A DNA stretch of 64,000 nucleotides from Heracleum sosnowskyi (taxonomy: Eukaryota; Streptophyta; Magnoliopsida; Apiales; Apiaceae). Positions 1 through 9,876 of the stretch are shown in pieces. The notes under the pieces are model-generated. The model did not search any database, was not told the DNA's origin, and was given only the letters and a program-made list of their open reading frames with translations. Location: NCBI GenBank assembly GCA_030848705.1, contig CM061238.1, positions 31,526,655 to 31,590,654 on the forward strand. The letters run 5' to 3'. The number at the start of each line of letters is the position of its first letter. Position 1 is the first letter of the stretch. The position numbers were made by a program, and so were the translations under genes.

Positions 1-2224
1 TAGAATTATCTTGTCCTCCCACTAGTTCTTCTAAAACAACAGTACTCATGGGTTTGTGATTCATTATATAGTCTTCCTCTAAGAATCTAGCATTGGTGCT
101 TACAATGATATCCCGATCCTTAGGACTATAAAACAAATACCCTTTTGTTCCCTTGGGATAACCCACAAACAGCCTTACTTCTGTACGAGAATCTAACTTA
201 GTCACGTTCTTGTTCAGCACATGTGCTGGACAACCCCAAATCCGAATGTGTTTCAAACTAGGTTTGGTACTAGTCCACAATTCTTTTGGAGTTTTTGGAA
301 CTGACTTAGAAGGTACCAAGTTTAGAAGATAAGCCGCTGTTTCTAGAGCATGTCCCCAAAACGACTTGGGTAAATTCGAATAACTCATCATCGATCTAAC
401 ACTCTCTAAAAGAGTCCGGTTCCTTCTTTCTGCTACACCATTCTGCTGAGGTGTGCCAGGTGCAGTCAACTGGGATGAAATCCCATGTTCTGATAAATAT
501 TCTCTAAATTCTCCAAGCAGGTATTCGCCCCCACGATCTGATCGTAGTGACTTGATACATTTTCCTGAATGTCGCTTCTCCGCACTTGCTTTGTACTCTT
601 TGAATTTTTCAAAGCACTCAGACTTGCGGTGCAACAGATAAATGTATCCATATCTCGAATAATCATCAATGAAAGTGACAAAATATTCATACCCACCTCT
701 CGCTTGGATATTCATAGGTCCACATAAATCAGTATGAACCAATTCTAACACATCTTTGGCTCTATTTCCTTTTGCCTTAAAAGGTCTACTGGTCATTTTT
801 CCTTCCAAGCAAGATTCACAGACTGGAAATGGCTCCACTGCCAACGAGCCTAAAGGCCCATCTACTACCAATCTTTGAATCCTCCTCAAGTTAATATGAC
901 CTAATCTCAAGTGCCAAAGATATGTTTGGTTCAATCCAGAAGGTTCCTTTCTTTTACTAGAGGTAGAAAATGTATTATTAATTTCACTTGGTTGCAGCAT
1001 TGGTTCTATAGGATCAATAATATATAAATTGTCTTTCAATGTACCAGAACATATAACTCGTTTATTCATCATAATGGAAACATTACGATCCAAACAAACA
1101 TTATAACCATCCATAGCAAGTTTAGAAACCGAAATTAAATTCCTTCTAAATGAAGGTACATAAAGACAATTATTCAAAACCAAAATCCTATCATAACCAA
1201 AAGATAAAGAAATAACTCCAACTGCAACCACTGCTACTTTCGTAGCATCTCCCATGAACACATATATCTCGCCATCTCTAAGCAGCCTGGTTTTCTGGAA
1301 CCCCTGCATGGAATTACAAACATGATCAGTGGCTCCTGTGTCTACACACCGAGTGCTCGTAGACATAGCCGCTATATATGTTTCCGTAACAAGAGAAAGA
1401 GACATACCAGTATTGTTCTTCTTAGAAAGAGGACAATCCTTTTTCCAGTGACCCGACTGCTTGCACTTGAAGCACTTGCCCTTAGGCTTCTTCACTGAAT
1501 TCTGAACTCCCAATGGTTTCACAACTTTCTGTGTCTGAACCTTCTTCTTCTTCTTTCCTTTCGGCTTTGAAGAAGAAACTTTCTCAGCCACATTTACCTG
1601 AACATGCTGCTGAAATAATGATTCCGCTGCCTGAAGCTCTGTCAGAAGTTCCGCAAGACTATACAACTTCTTGTTCATGTTGTAATTCAAGCGAAACGGC
1701 TCAAAGCTTTTGGGCAAACTCATAAGTATGATATCGACCTGCGTTTCCGCATCAATATCAGCACCAAGGACCTCTAGTTCATTTATATGAGACATCATCA
1801 GAAGAACATGGTCCCTTACAGGTGTTTTTTCAGCCATCTGAGTGTTCATTAGAGACTTCATTGCTACTTGCCTAGCAGCCCTATTCTGATCTCCGAAAAG
1901 CTCCTTGAGATTAAAGAGCATATCTGCAGCAGTGGTCATGGCCTGATGCTGATGTTGCAAAACACCCGACATTGCTGCCAGAATGTAACATCGCGACATC
2001 TCATCTGCCTTAGTCCACTTCTTAAAATACTCTTTTTCCTCATCCGGAGCATCGGCAGCAGGCTGGTCCGGTTGGGGTTCAACAGTACAAAATTTGAACT
2101 CTTCAGCAGTCAACACTATGTCCAAATTGCGTTTCCATTCAATATAGTTAGGTCCGGTAAGTTTGTTATCCTTAAGTATGGTGAAAAGTGGATTAAAGCC
2201 CATTCTATCCTGAGAATCATGCAT
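1..2224 (-). CDS. Element A gag-pol polyprotein (gag, protease, integrase), partial
   Basis: Translation from the ATG at 2224 stays open to the left edge. The frame matches at both ends, and I found no stop between. The N-terminal gag has the motif GPNYIEWKRNL near residue 25. A CCHC zinc knuckle (CFKCKQSGHWKKDC) maps near 1432-1476. The protease motif VDTGATDHVC maps near 1322-1351. The integrase zinc-binding segment has WHLRLGH and CESCLEGK. The catalytic core has HTDLCGP, RSDRGGEY and the TPQQNGVAERRN segment near 433-480. The product would be cut into capsid, protease and integrase for a cytoplasmic virus-like particle. No frameshift or stop is visible, unlike C, D, F and G, so this may be a recent, possibly competent copy. 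The RT and RNase H part cannot be judged from this window. Confidence 0.9.
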   Translation of the reverse strand, partial: MHDSQDRMGFNPLFTILKDNKLTGPNYIEWKRNLDIVLTAEEFKFCTVEPQPDQPAADAPDEEKEYFKKWTKADEMSRCYILAAMSGVLQHQHQAMTTAADMLFNLKELFGDQNRAARQVAMKSLMNTQMAEKTPVRDHVLLMMSHINELEVLGADIDAETQVDIILMSLPKSFEPFRLNYNMNKKLYSLAELLTELQAAESLFQQHVQVNVAEKVSSSKPKGKKKKKVQTQKVVKPLGVQNSVKKPKGKCFKCKQSGHWKKDCPLSKKNNTGMSLSLVTETYIAAMSTSTRCVDTGATDHVCNSMQGFQKTRLLRDGEIYVFMGDATKVAVVAVGVISLSFGYDRILVLNNCLYVPSFRRNLISVSKLAMDGYNVCLDRNVSIMMNKRVICSGTLKDNLYIIDPIEPMLQPSEINNTFSTSSKRKEPSGLNQTYLWHLRLGHINLRRIQRLVVDGPLGSLAVEPFPVCESCLEGKMTSRPFKAKGNRAKDVLELVHTDLCGPMNIQARGGYEYFVTFIDDYSRYGYIYLLHRKSECFEKFKEYKASAEKRHSGKCIKSLRSDRGGEYLLGEFREYLSEHGISSQLTAPGTPQQNGVAERRNRTLLESVRSMMSYSNLPKSFWGHALETAAYLLNLVPSKSVPKTPKELWTSTKPSLKHIRIWGCPAHVLNKNVTKLDSRTEVRLFVGYPKGTKGYLFYSPKDRDIIVSTNARFLEEDYIMNHKPMSTVVLEELVGGQDNS

Positions 2225-3682
2225 ATAACACTTAATCAGAAAATTGCATATATCTTAAAACCTATTGGTTTCCTCTAACAATTAATTAAAATTAATGCAC
2301 TAATATTTAAATTCCATAAATATCTGGTACGCCATGATGGATGACATATATACCATTTAAATTTAAATATTACTTCGGTCCTACTACTAAATAATACGCC
2401 ACGTTAGGGTGGACTATATATTATCTTTCATAGCTAAGTGTATACCATTATTTAGATCTTAAGTTGCCTTTAGTCAGACCCATCCGTTCGATGTATCAAT
2501 GGATAAATCCCAGGTGTTTTCGGTGAAGTCACAGACGGACTCGCTTAAGAACACAACTCCGTAGACAGAAATATCCATTATCAACATCAATCAAGGAATG
2601 TCCAACTTTTTTCTCGAATTCTATGAAACTTGGTTTGTCACGATGGGGTGAGCTTACCTTTCAATATTCGTGATTAACTTAAGAAGATTGTCCTAGTAAT
2701 ATCCTTAACACTACCCAGACGTCATAAATCATACGCCACGATGGGTGACATATATCCAATTCATAATCGTCCTAGTGTTAAATTACATACAACCAATAAT
2801 GGATGACCATGGGATCTAATATCAAATTAATTCCCTCTCCCACTTAGTATTTTACTTTGAGGATTTTTTTTATATCTACATGCATCGTCCTATGTTAATT
2901 CTTCGAGGTCCACATGTTATCATAATAACAAGACAAAGAACACATAACATAGTAGAACATGGCATGACGATCAACATAATTAAAGCATAACATATAACCC
3001 TATGTCCATGTCGTTCTAGCATACTAAGGTTAGTATTGCATGGCATGATAATCACGTAAGGCATATAAAATTGCAATAATTAAAATAAATAGCAGAAATT
3101 ATGTAAAACATAATAAAACACATCCACTATTATGGCCCCAGAAAATTAGCTTCGAATTCCTTCGTTGAAAATTTCCCGAAATCTTCAGGAGCCCGTTTGG
3201 AGGCCTAAACAGCGTCAGAATGGGTCGAAAAATCGGGGAATGGTTCTTTAGATACATTCCAGCCTGTTCGTCTCGTTCTGCCGTTTCCGAAAAGTGCTTA
3301 TTCGCCCAAATCGGACATCGTATGCAAAATCTGCAGCCAAAACAGCGAAGCTCCCACGAAAACAGTATGGCGCAGCGGAAGAACTCTGTTTCTCGTATCT
3401 CCGATGTTTAAACGATTACATACAACATAATACAGCAAAACAAACCTATTCTATTACATACATCTGATCATAATCTTAACTATCACGATAAACCCTCGTG
3501 ATTTACAACAATCAAACATCCACGATAAACCACGTGGGATCCAATCACATAATCAAATAAAACATGACCATAATAGTGGATTACAACCTGCATCACAAAA
3601 TCAATACAAGCAACCACCATATACATGCATATATAATTACGACATGGACATCATATCATAAAACGCAGAACTGCATAACCAG
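2225..3682 (-). other. Element A untranslated leader
   Basis: This is the ~1.46-kb stretch between the primer binding site and the gag ATG. No coding region is supported. It holds several degenerate copies of a motif like acgccacgatgggtgacata, near 2331, 2397, 2638, 2732 and 2788. Long leaders of this sort usually carry dimerisation and packaging signals, but no specific signal can be assigned here. Confidence 0.7.
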
Positions 3683-3695
3683 GCTCTTGATGCCA
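3683..3695 (-). promoter_or_regulatory. Element A primer binding site
   Basis: On the element strand this reads tggcatcaagagc, two bases inside the LTR end. It resembles the initiator tRNA-Met complement tggtatcagagc seen in B, C, E and G, with small differences. It marks the start of minus-strand DNA synthesis and fixes the inner LTR boundary. Confidence 0.8.
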
Positions 3696-3697
3696 AT

Positions 3698-4851
3698 TGT
3701 TGGAACGGATGATTACTGTTCTGCGTTTTACTATATGATTGATTACGAGTTCGAAAAGAAAACTTTACCTTAATCGATACGATTCTGATCCACGTCTTCT
3801 ACTGAATTCCTTGATTCCCTTCGAGCGAAGTGTGGCCTTCGATCTCCCGAAGTTTCCTCTCCTTAAAGCCTCGAAATCCCAAAACCCTAGCTCCTTGCGG
3901 CTGCCCTAGGTTTTAATCTCGAATTATGAAAAACCGAAAAAACGTTTTCAGCCTTTAGGAGAACAAGAATATTTATAGGCTCCAGTAGGGATCATGGACA
4001 ATTAGGTCGGGCCTCCCAATGACATTCTGGGTCAAGCCCAATGTCATTAAATATTAATTCTATCCACTAACGAATTAATATCTGCACTGCCTTTCCTAAT
4101 ACCGTAATTGCTTTATTATTAAATTCGGCTCCTATATTATTTGCTTATTAAATTCCCCATGTTTAAGATATCGTATGTCCATTAATTAAATTAATTTCTG
4201 ATAATTAATTTAATTAATATCTTTTTATCCTTGATCATCCACTCAACCTTATAATTATGCAAGAACAAATCTGCCTGCAGGACTAAAGCATAATTATCTT
4301 TATGAGCTTTCAAGAGGACATCATCAACCCGAATATTATCAGGACATGGTTTCCTTATGTAATTAATATCCCACTCTGCATGCAATGTCATTGCTCAATA
4401 CATAATATTGTAATTAACAATTAATTACATCACATATGAATCAAAGCATGTGCATTGCATACAAGTGTCAATCACTACACTTGGATTGAGAACCTAAGCA
4501 TTAATAATATCATAGAATCTTAGTTCTTCTTTATTGTCAGAATAGAAGAACAATTCTAATATTTCGATCCTGTTCAATATACACAAAGTATACAAGTATT
4601 ATTTAATAGTCAAGATAAACTATTCCAAATAATACTTCAGTTATTCCAGTGGTTTGTCTAATTCCACTTAAACTGTGAACCCTTTATATTATATATAGAC
4701 ACTGATAATTTAATCTTCTGTTATCCCATTTGATACTAAATTATCCACAATATATAATAAACAGACAATGTAAAAATATGCAATCAAGATTCTCAATAAA
4801 ATGGACAATGTTTATATACTACTAATGAATAGTTTAGTATAAAACCCAACA
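3698..4851 (-). repeat. Element A 5' LTR (1154 bp)
   Basis: The LTR is bounded by tgttgg at 3698 and ccaaca at 4851, the terminal inverted repeat expected of a copia LTR. It abuts the primer binding site on one side and the interrupted B gag on the other. On the element strand a TATA-like tataaata lies at 3970-3977, followed downstream by sequence related to aaaccctag. The partner LTR is off-window, so an age estimate is not possible. Confidence 0.9.
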
Positions 4852-4856
4852 GTACT
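4852..4856. repeat. Target-site duplication of element A (one side)
   Basis: The bases gtact adjoin the LTR end. In sister copy C the uninterrupted gag reads ...gtaagtacaacatc (near 22885), so the break falls right after this pentamer. The second copy should lie to the left of base 1. Confidence 0.75.
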
Positions 4857-7071
4857 TACATAGCAAACACTCTTTCTTTCCACAGGGATCATGATTATCA
4901 GGCATGTCAGACATGTTATGCATTTCAGAAGTATTAGCAGTTTCAACTTTAACCTTTTTACATGCATGTGTAAGGTGTCCAGCAGAATTACAAATAGTGC
5001 ACAACTTCCTAGATGCAATGGGAGAATATGGAACCATTTCCAGATTAACAATCTTCTTCTTCCCATTCCTGTTCTTTTTAGAATTACTAACTAAGTCACC
5101 TACTTCAGTTTTAGGTAATGCAGCTTTTACTGAGCTCTTAGGCAACTTAGTCTTTACCTCTTTAACCTTCAATAAATCCTCTTCAAGCAATTCTTGTCTT
5201 ATGAAAAGATCATCCTCATGAAAAATTGGTGGAAAAGGCTTAACAAAAACTGGACAACTAACATTCTTAAGAACATGTGGAGTATTCCTTTTGACAACTG
5301 AAGGTGTCACAGGGAATTCCACTATCTTCTTACCAGCTTTCTTGTTATAGTCAAATCCTATAGCAGTTTTATTCTCTATGGCCTGAGTATCAATGATTTC
5401 CTTAGCCACTAGAGCGGAATTCTTAAAAGCATTCAGTTTCAAATCTAAATCTGAAATCTGCTTCCTGAGGATAGTCTCTATCTCATCATTACACTTGACC
5501 TTGTTTTCTAAGTACGCATTCTTTTGCTTAAGATCTTCTAATGTGACAGCTACAAGCTCTAGTTCTTCATTTTTAGATTCTAGGTTTTTAATCTTAAGAA
5601 CTAGTTTAGCATTTTCCATTTCTGATGCTAGCATGCTTGTGTGTACATTAAACAATTCTACACTAAGATCTTGCACAGTTTTCTTGTACTCAGAATTAGA
5701 CATGTCAATTGTAGTAAGGATAGGTACCTGAGATAATTGAGGTGATTCCTCTGAAGAGTCAGCCATTAGAGCAACATTTACATATTCCTCCTCTTCATCC
5801 GAATCAGTATCATCCCAGTGTTTTCCCTCTGCTATATAAGCTTTCCCTTTCTGCTTTCCAGACAATGCCTCCAGTTGCTGTTTAAGCTTGGCATTCTCCT
5901 TCTTCAAGTCTTCAATAGAATCTCTCTTTCCATAGACATCTTTCATGTCTCTTGCTTGACGAGGCTTCCGGCATTCAGTGGCGAAATGCCCTAACTCATT
6001 GCAATTGTAGCATCTTGATTTGCTTCTATCAATCATGCCAGTCTTGTAGCCTCCCTTAAAGCCTGTACTAGGTGTATAATTACTCTTCTGGAATCTGTTG
6101 GTTGAGCCCTTGAACTTGTACTTAGGGTTTCTCTTGAAACGAATATGATTAAACTTTGCAGCTAAGTACGCCATGGTTTTGTCTTCCATTTGCTCAAGCT
6201 CTTCTAGGGTGTAGTAATCACTTTCATCAACACCCAGATTCACAGAATCCATTTCTGCTTCTATTATCACCTCCTTTCCAGCTCTAGAGGTTTGAACCTG
6301 AATCTCAGAAGTTATTGGTTCATCCACTACAAGTGCTGCTGATCTCACAAGTGCATTGTGCTTGTTCTCCACTGTCCCCTGTCCGTAGATTATCACTCTA
6401 TGTTCGTGTTCCATCTCATAGGTCTTCAACTTGCCATAGATCATCTCTAGTGGCATCTTTGTGAAGTCTATTCTTTCCCTTATGGATGATGACTTGTGTT
6501 CTACATGATGGGGCAGCGTCATCATGAACTTCCTGTTTGATTCTCTCAGTGGATAGGTCTTTCCTTTCATTGCGAATTCATTGAGGAGCTTAGTATATTT
6601 CTCAAAGACCCGAGTTATACTTTCTCCTGGCAGGGACCTAAACGCTTCATATTGAGAAGTCAGGATGTCCAATCTGTTTTCCTGCACGTCTTCAGTTCCT
6701 TCCATTATCAAGTTAATGGTATCCCACATATGTTTCCCGCTTGTACAGTTCATCAACTGATAGCTCATTTCCTTGTCTGCGGAGTCTGCTAATATCAACA
6801 TCAATCCTGTATCCAATCGAATCAGTTCTTTGTCAGAATCTGTATACTCAGTTATATCCTTAGGTTGGGTGCCTTGAGGAATCCTGCTACCATCAGGAGC
6901 TGTAGATTCACTAACTGGTTTCATTGGTACAAACGGTCCGTTTTCTAATATGCCAATGTATAACGGATTTGATGCCTTGATAAATAACAGCATCTTTATC
7001 TTCCACAAACCGAAATCATCTCTAGTAAACGGGGGAACTTTAATACCAGCTGTTGTCTTTGGTGCACTCAT
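4852..7071 (-). pseudogene. Element B gag, truncated at its 3' end by element A
   Basis: The start is the ATG at 7071 (MSAPKTTAG...), the same position as in C. About 740 codons are open. The N-terminal capsid-like region begins with FGLWKIKMLLFIK. A CCHC zinc knuckle CYNCNELGHFATEC lies near residue 353. It is followed by a lysine/glutamate-rich coiled coil, an acidic DTDSDEEEE stretch near 5800 and a second coiled coil. A second CCHC-like motif, CTICNSAGHLTHAC, lies near residue 690. Two knuckles separated by coiled coil and acidic runs are typical of SIRE-type gag. B keeps a ~41-residue capsid segment and a glutamate codon that C has lost, so B is the better gag copy. At 4851 the frame runs into LTR A and ends after a few foreign residues. 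Confidence 0.9.
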
Positions 7072-7217
7072 GGTTTCTGAAAATTCCAAATTGTTTAAAA
7101 TTCAAGAAATTCCAATTAAATGAAAAATTTTGAAAGTTAAAAAATTTGCTTCGAATTTTCACGCTACGTTTGATTTTGGTCACATTCACCGGATCTGATT
7201 TGTATGTCAATCAAGTA

Positions 7218-7229
7218 GCTCTGATACCA
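7218..7229 (-). promoter_or_regulatory. Element B primer binding site
   Basis: The element strand reads tggtatcagagc, the complement of the 3' end of initiator tRNA-Met, two bases inside the LTR end at 7232. Confidence 0.9.
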
Positions 7230-7231
7230 AT

Positions 7232-7767
7232 TGTTAGGTCCAAAGTATCGTAGAAGGGGGGGTTGAATACGATACTCACAAATAATTCAATTTCGTTCGC
7301 GGATTAATCATTCAGTTCTATAACGAAATCAAACACACCAAACCAAATCAAGTTTCGGGGAATATATCTTTTTATAAATATAAACCTCGAGGGGTGCTAC
7401 AATTTCTAATCCGTAGATTAGCTTCAATGAGTTTAAGGTTACACAAATTCAAAACAATGATCAAATTCTGAGCACTATTAATTTTCTGATAATTTCTCCG
7501 GCTCAATTCTCTCTCTCAGTAATGTCTCTGTGTATTTTGCCTTAACTGAAGAAGACACTATCTTCACTCTGTATTAACTGCAGTCTTCAATTGAAAAACC
7601 ATCGAACCAAACTTGAAGAATCAATCCTGGCCGTTGGATCTTCATCAACCATATAAAACAAATCAAACTTTTCACCCACTTTCTAAATGAAAACTATCGA
7701 ATGAATAAAGTAATTATTCAATTCGATGGTTATCTCTTTTACATCTTATGTTACATTATGCTTTACA
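7232..7767 (-). repeat. Element B 5' LTR (536 bp, short form)
   Basis: Its ends match those of C's LTRs: tgttaggtcc at 7232 and, on the element strand, tgtaaagcataatg starting at 7767. It is about 570 bp shorter than the C LTRs, mainly lacking the U3 segment that follows the first ~40 bases in C. Three copies of the ttcgatggttttt-type motif remain, near 7600, 7688 and 7715. The flank ccacc at 7768 would be the target-site copy. Confidence 0.88.
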
Positions 7768-7768
7768 C

Positions 7769-8281
7769 CACCAACCTCCTCTAAAGAATTCATCCTTCTA
7801 ACCATTGTGATACATTGTTTTTGAGTTTTGATTTAAAAATCTTTTTACATAAACCCTACATGTCCTTTGTACTATTCGTTTCATTTTTTAAGTTAAAATA
7901 ATGGTGATTCACATTAATTTTAAAATTTTCTACATTAGTTTTAAAAATATGGTACGTAATTATATGTCAACCAATTTCAAAAAAAAATTGTCCCGCTCTA
8001 TTATTTAATGAAAAAATGAGTTAATTTAATTTTGTGGTGAACTAAACCGCTAATCTCATTTAAATAATTCATCCTTCTAACCATTGTTTTGTATAATTTT
8101 CTAATTTTGAGTAAAAAATTCTTTTACATAAATCTGACATATATCTTATTTTTACTATTACTTCAACATTCGAGTAAAATCAGGTATTCACACTAATTTT
8201 AAAAAAATTCTACTTATATTTTAAAAAATGGTACGTGACATGTATTCAACTAATTTCAAAAATTTTGATTACAATTTCACG
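7769..8281. repeat. Degenerate tandem duplication, period about 270 bp
   Basis: Two adjacent AT-rich blocks, 7769-8040 and 8041-8281, share an ordered series of landmarks. Each has aattcatccttctaaccattg, then ttttacataaa, then attcacattaatttt or its variant, then atggtacgt, then caatttcaaaa or its variant. The copies have many substitutions, so the duplication is old. No coding potential is seen. The following bases up to 8740 are AT-rich and show nothing I can name. Confidence 0.6.
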
Positions 8282-8748
8282 TAATGTAAAATTGACTTAA
8301 CGTATTTTTAAATAATATTAATATGAATTTATAGAGTAATTTTATCAAAGAAAATAGATTGATCAGTTAGAATCGAATTAACGACTAAATATAACTATGT
8401 TTGGAAAAGTTATTTGGTACTGAGTTAAAAATAATTGAAAAATTAGATTCTTAAAAATATTAGATAGTACAAAAGATTCGGTTAAAATAACTATTAAAGA
8501 TAATAAACTTTATTAAAATTGGATTAAGTCAAGTTAACAAGAGTCGATAAAGTTAACAAGAGTCGATAGTTTAGAAAATAGGATTACACATAGCACGCAT
8601 GTACATAAAAGTATTAAGGTCGATCAACCACATTATACTTTATGAGTAAGTTAAATTAATAAAGGGACATTATAACAAAACATATATTAACGAAAACAAT
8701 TTTATTACACTAAAATATATCTTTTAAGTAGCAAAAGTAAATGAATTT

Positions 8749-9068
8749 ATGTCAATTGCTTCTGTTCCCGACACAGAAGATAGGTATCGAACTAATATCA
8801 AGTACTATGATGTGGAAAGTTCACAACAGAGAAATCGTACGATTAGTATTCGTGAATTTTATGCCTTTAGGACATACGATCGCATTGTTGATGGACGTGC
8901 TTTATTGCTTGAGAGCAGACTATTTCTATATATGTGATTGATGCTTGCTGCTATGTAAAAGGCACCAGTTTACTCTGGGTTGAAAGAAATCGATCTTTAA
9001 TTACATCAGGTTTTTACAAAAATATTATTAATACCCTCAGACGTCGTTATGTAATTGCTAGATATTGA
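8749..9068 (+). pseudogene. Helitron Rep/helicase-like fragment (frameshifted)
   Basis: The frame starting at 8749 reads RTISIREFYAFRTYDR and then LLLESRLFLY. This fits the plant Helitron-like N-terminal domain, which typically has a REYYAYR segment followed by LL..GRLFQQ. After a shift near 8935 a second frame gives YVIDACCYVKG, then WVERNRSLITSGFYKNI, ending with a stop at 9066-9068. This matches the next part of the same domain (YVVDAY..IE, then R.N...LR...Y). I recognise the family by motif only. The catalytic HUH and helicase parts are absent. A Helitron-like 3' terminus lies 130 bp downstream on the same strand, so this is probably an internally deleted Helitron. Confidence 0.6.
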
Positions 9069-9197
9069 TCGAGGTGTGACCTTGCCCTTGAGTTTCTTTT
9101 GAGCTATAAGTACATGTAACAAAGTTTTCATGAAATTATTTAATTTAAACAGTTTGAATTCAAAATGCTATGCATTTTGGTACAATACTAGAAAATG

Positions 9198-9227
9198 GCT
9201 CGTGCCTTGCACGGGCTATTATGCTAG
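9198..9227 (+). mobile_element. Helitron 3' terminus (hairpin plus CTAG)
   Basis: An 8-bp stem gctcgtgc / gcacgggc with a 3-base loop (9198-9216, one G-T type mismatch) is followed 7 bases later by ctag (9224-9227), then a T. Plant Helitrons end in a short GC-rich hairpin a few bases before CTRR and insert between A and T, so this fits both rules. The Rep fragment just upstream has the same orientation. The 5' TC end was not located. Confidence 0.62.
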
Positions 9228-9262
9228 TTGATATTTAAAGATGTATTAGAGTACTTTTGAGA

Positions 9263-9374
9263 AAAAGTAATGCTACGTCCACCGAATTTGATACAAAATT
9301 AGATACAAAATGAGCCGGCAAGATGAGGTGTACACCATCATTAATATCTTGTCGGCCACTACACATTACTTTTA
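9263..9374. repeat. Short foldback / MITE-like element
   Basis: The 112-bp segment has perfect 10-bp inverted ends (aaaagtaatg at 9263-9272 and its complement at 9365-9374). Inside is a second inverted pair, gccggcaagat against atcttgtcggc, around a near-palindromic centre gaggtgtacacc. It has no coding capacity. No clear target duplication was identified, so the superfamily is unassigned. Confidence 0.45.
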
Positions 9375-9871
9375 CATTTTTTTCTACTTTTACATACTTA
9401 TACACTTACTTCATGCTGCTTATAATTTTTTGTTTATTTATAATCATTTTTTATAAATAAAAATTAATATCATTACATCTTATTTATAATTATTTATATT
9501 ATAATTCCCATTTTTTTGTTATAATAAAGTTATTGTATTAAAATATAGGTTACAAAAATTTGTTACATATCATTATACTAAATAAATATAACTTAATATA
9601 GATATGTTTGGATATATAATCATAGATTACCAAAATATAATTTTAAAACAAGTTAATGCAATAAATTGATCAAAAACATATTTAAATAAAAAAATTGTAA
9701 TAATACTGTAAATTTAGTAACTAAAAGCTTACCACATAACAATTTCTTTTAGAGTTTTTAATTTTATTGTAAAAATATAAAATATCTATAACCAAATTAT
9801 ATATTTCCAATTATAATGTCTATTAATATAAAAGTACATGTATTGATCCACAATTATATATCCAAATATAT
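9375..9871. other. AT-rich intergenic sequence
   Basis: This is long AT-rich sequence with no supported open reading frame, no repeat recognised within the window and no RNA gene seen. Confidence 0.5.
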
Positions 9872-9876
9872 ATATA

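Larger units (their letters stand above)
1..4851 (-). mobile_element. Element A: Ty1/copia LTR retrotransposon, 5' portion
   Basis: Reading on the minus strand, the element has a 5' LTR (3698-4851), a tRNA-Met-type primer binding site, a ~1.46-kb leader, then one long gag-protease-integrase frame that leaves the window at base 1. The RT/RNase H part and the 3' LTR are therefore outside. It sits inside element B: the B gag frame stops matching its sister copy C exactly at the LTR edge, next to gtact (4852-4856), the expected 5-bp target duplication whose partner is off-window. The domain order protease-integrase, with gag upstream, fixes the copia superfamily. The gag and protease style resembles element D rather than the SIRE-type elements. 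The lineage within copia was not determined. Confidence 0.93.
4852..7767 (-). mobile_element. Element B: SIRE/Maximus-type copia element, 5' part, interrupted by A
   Basis: It contains a 5' LTR (7232-7767), a tRNA-Met primer binding site and most of gag, all on the minus strand, and is then cut by element A. It is the same family as element C: the gag products align almost residue for residue. Its LTR, however, is about half the length of C's. The remainder of B should continue beyond A to the left of the window. Confidence 0.92.
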
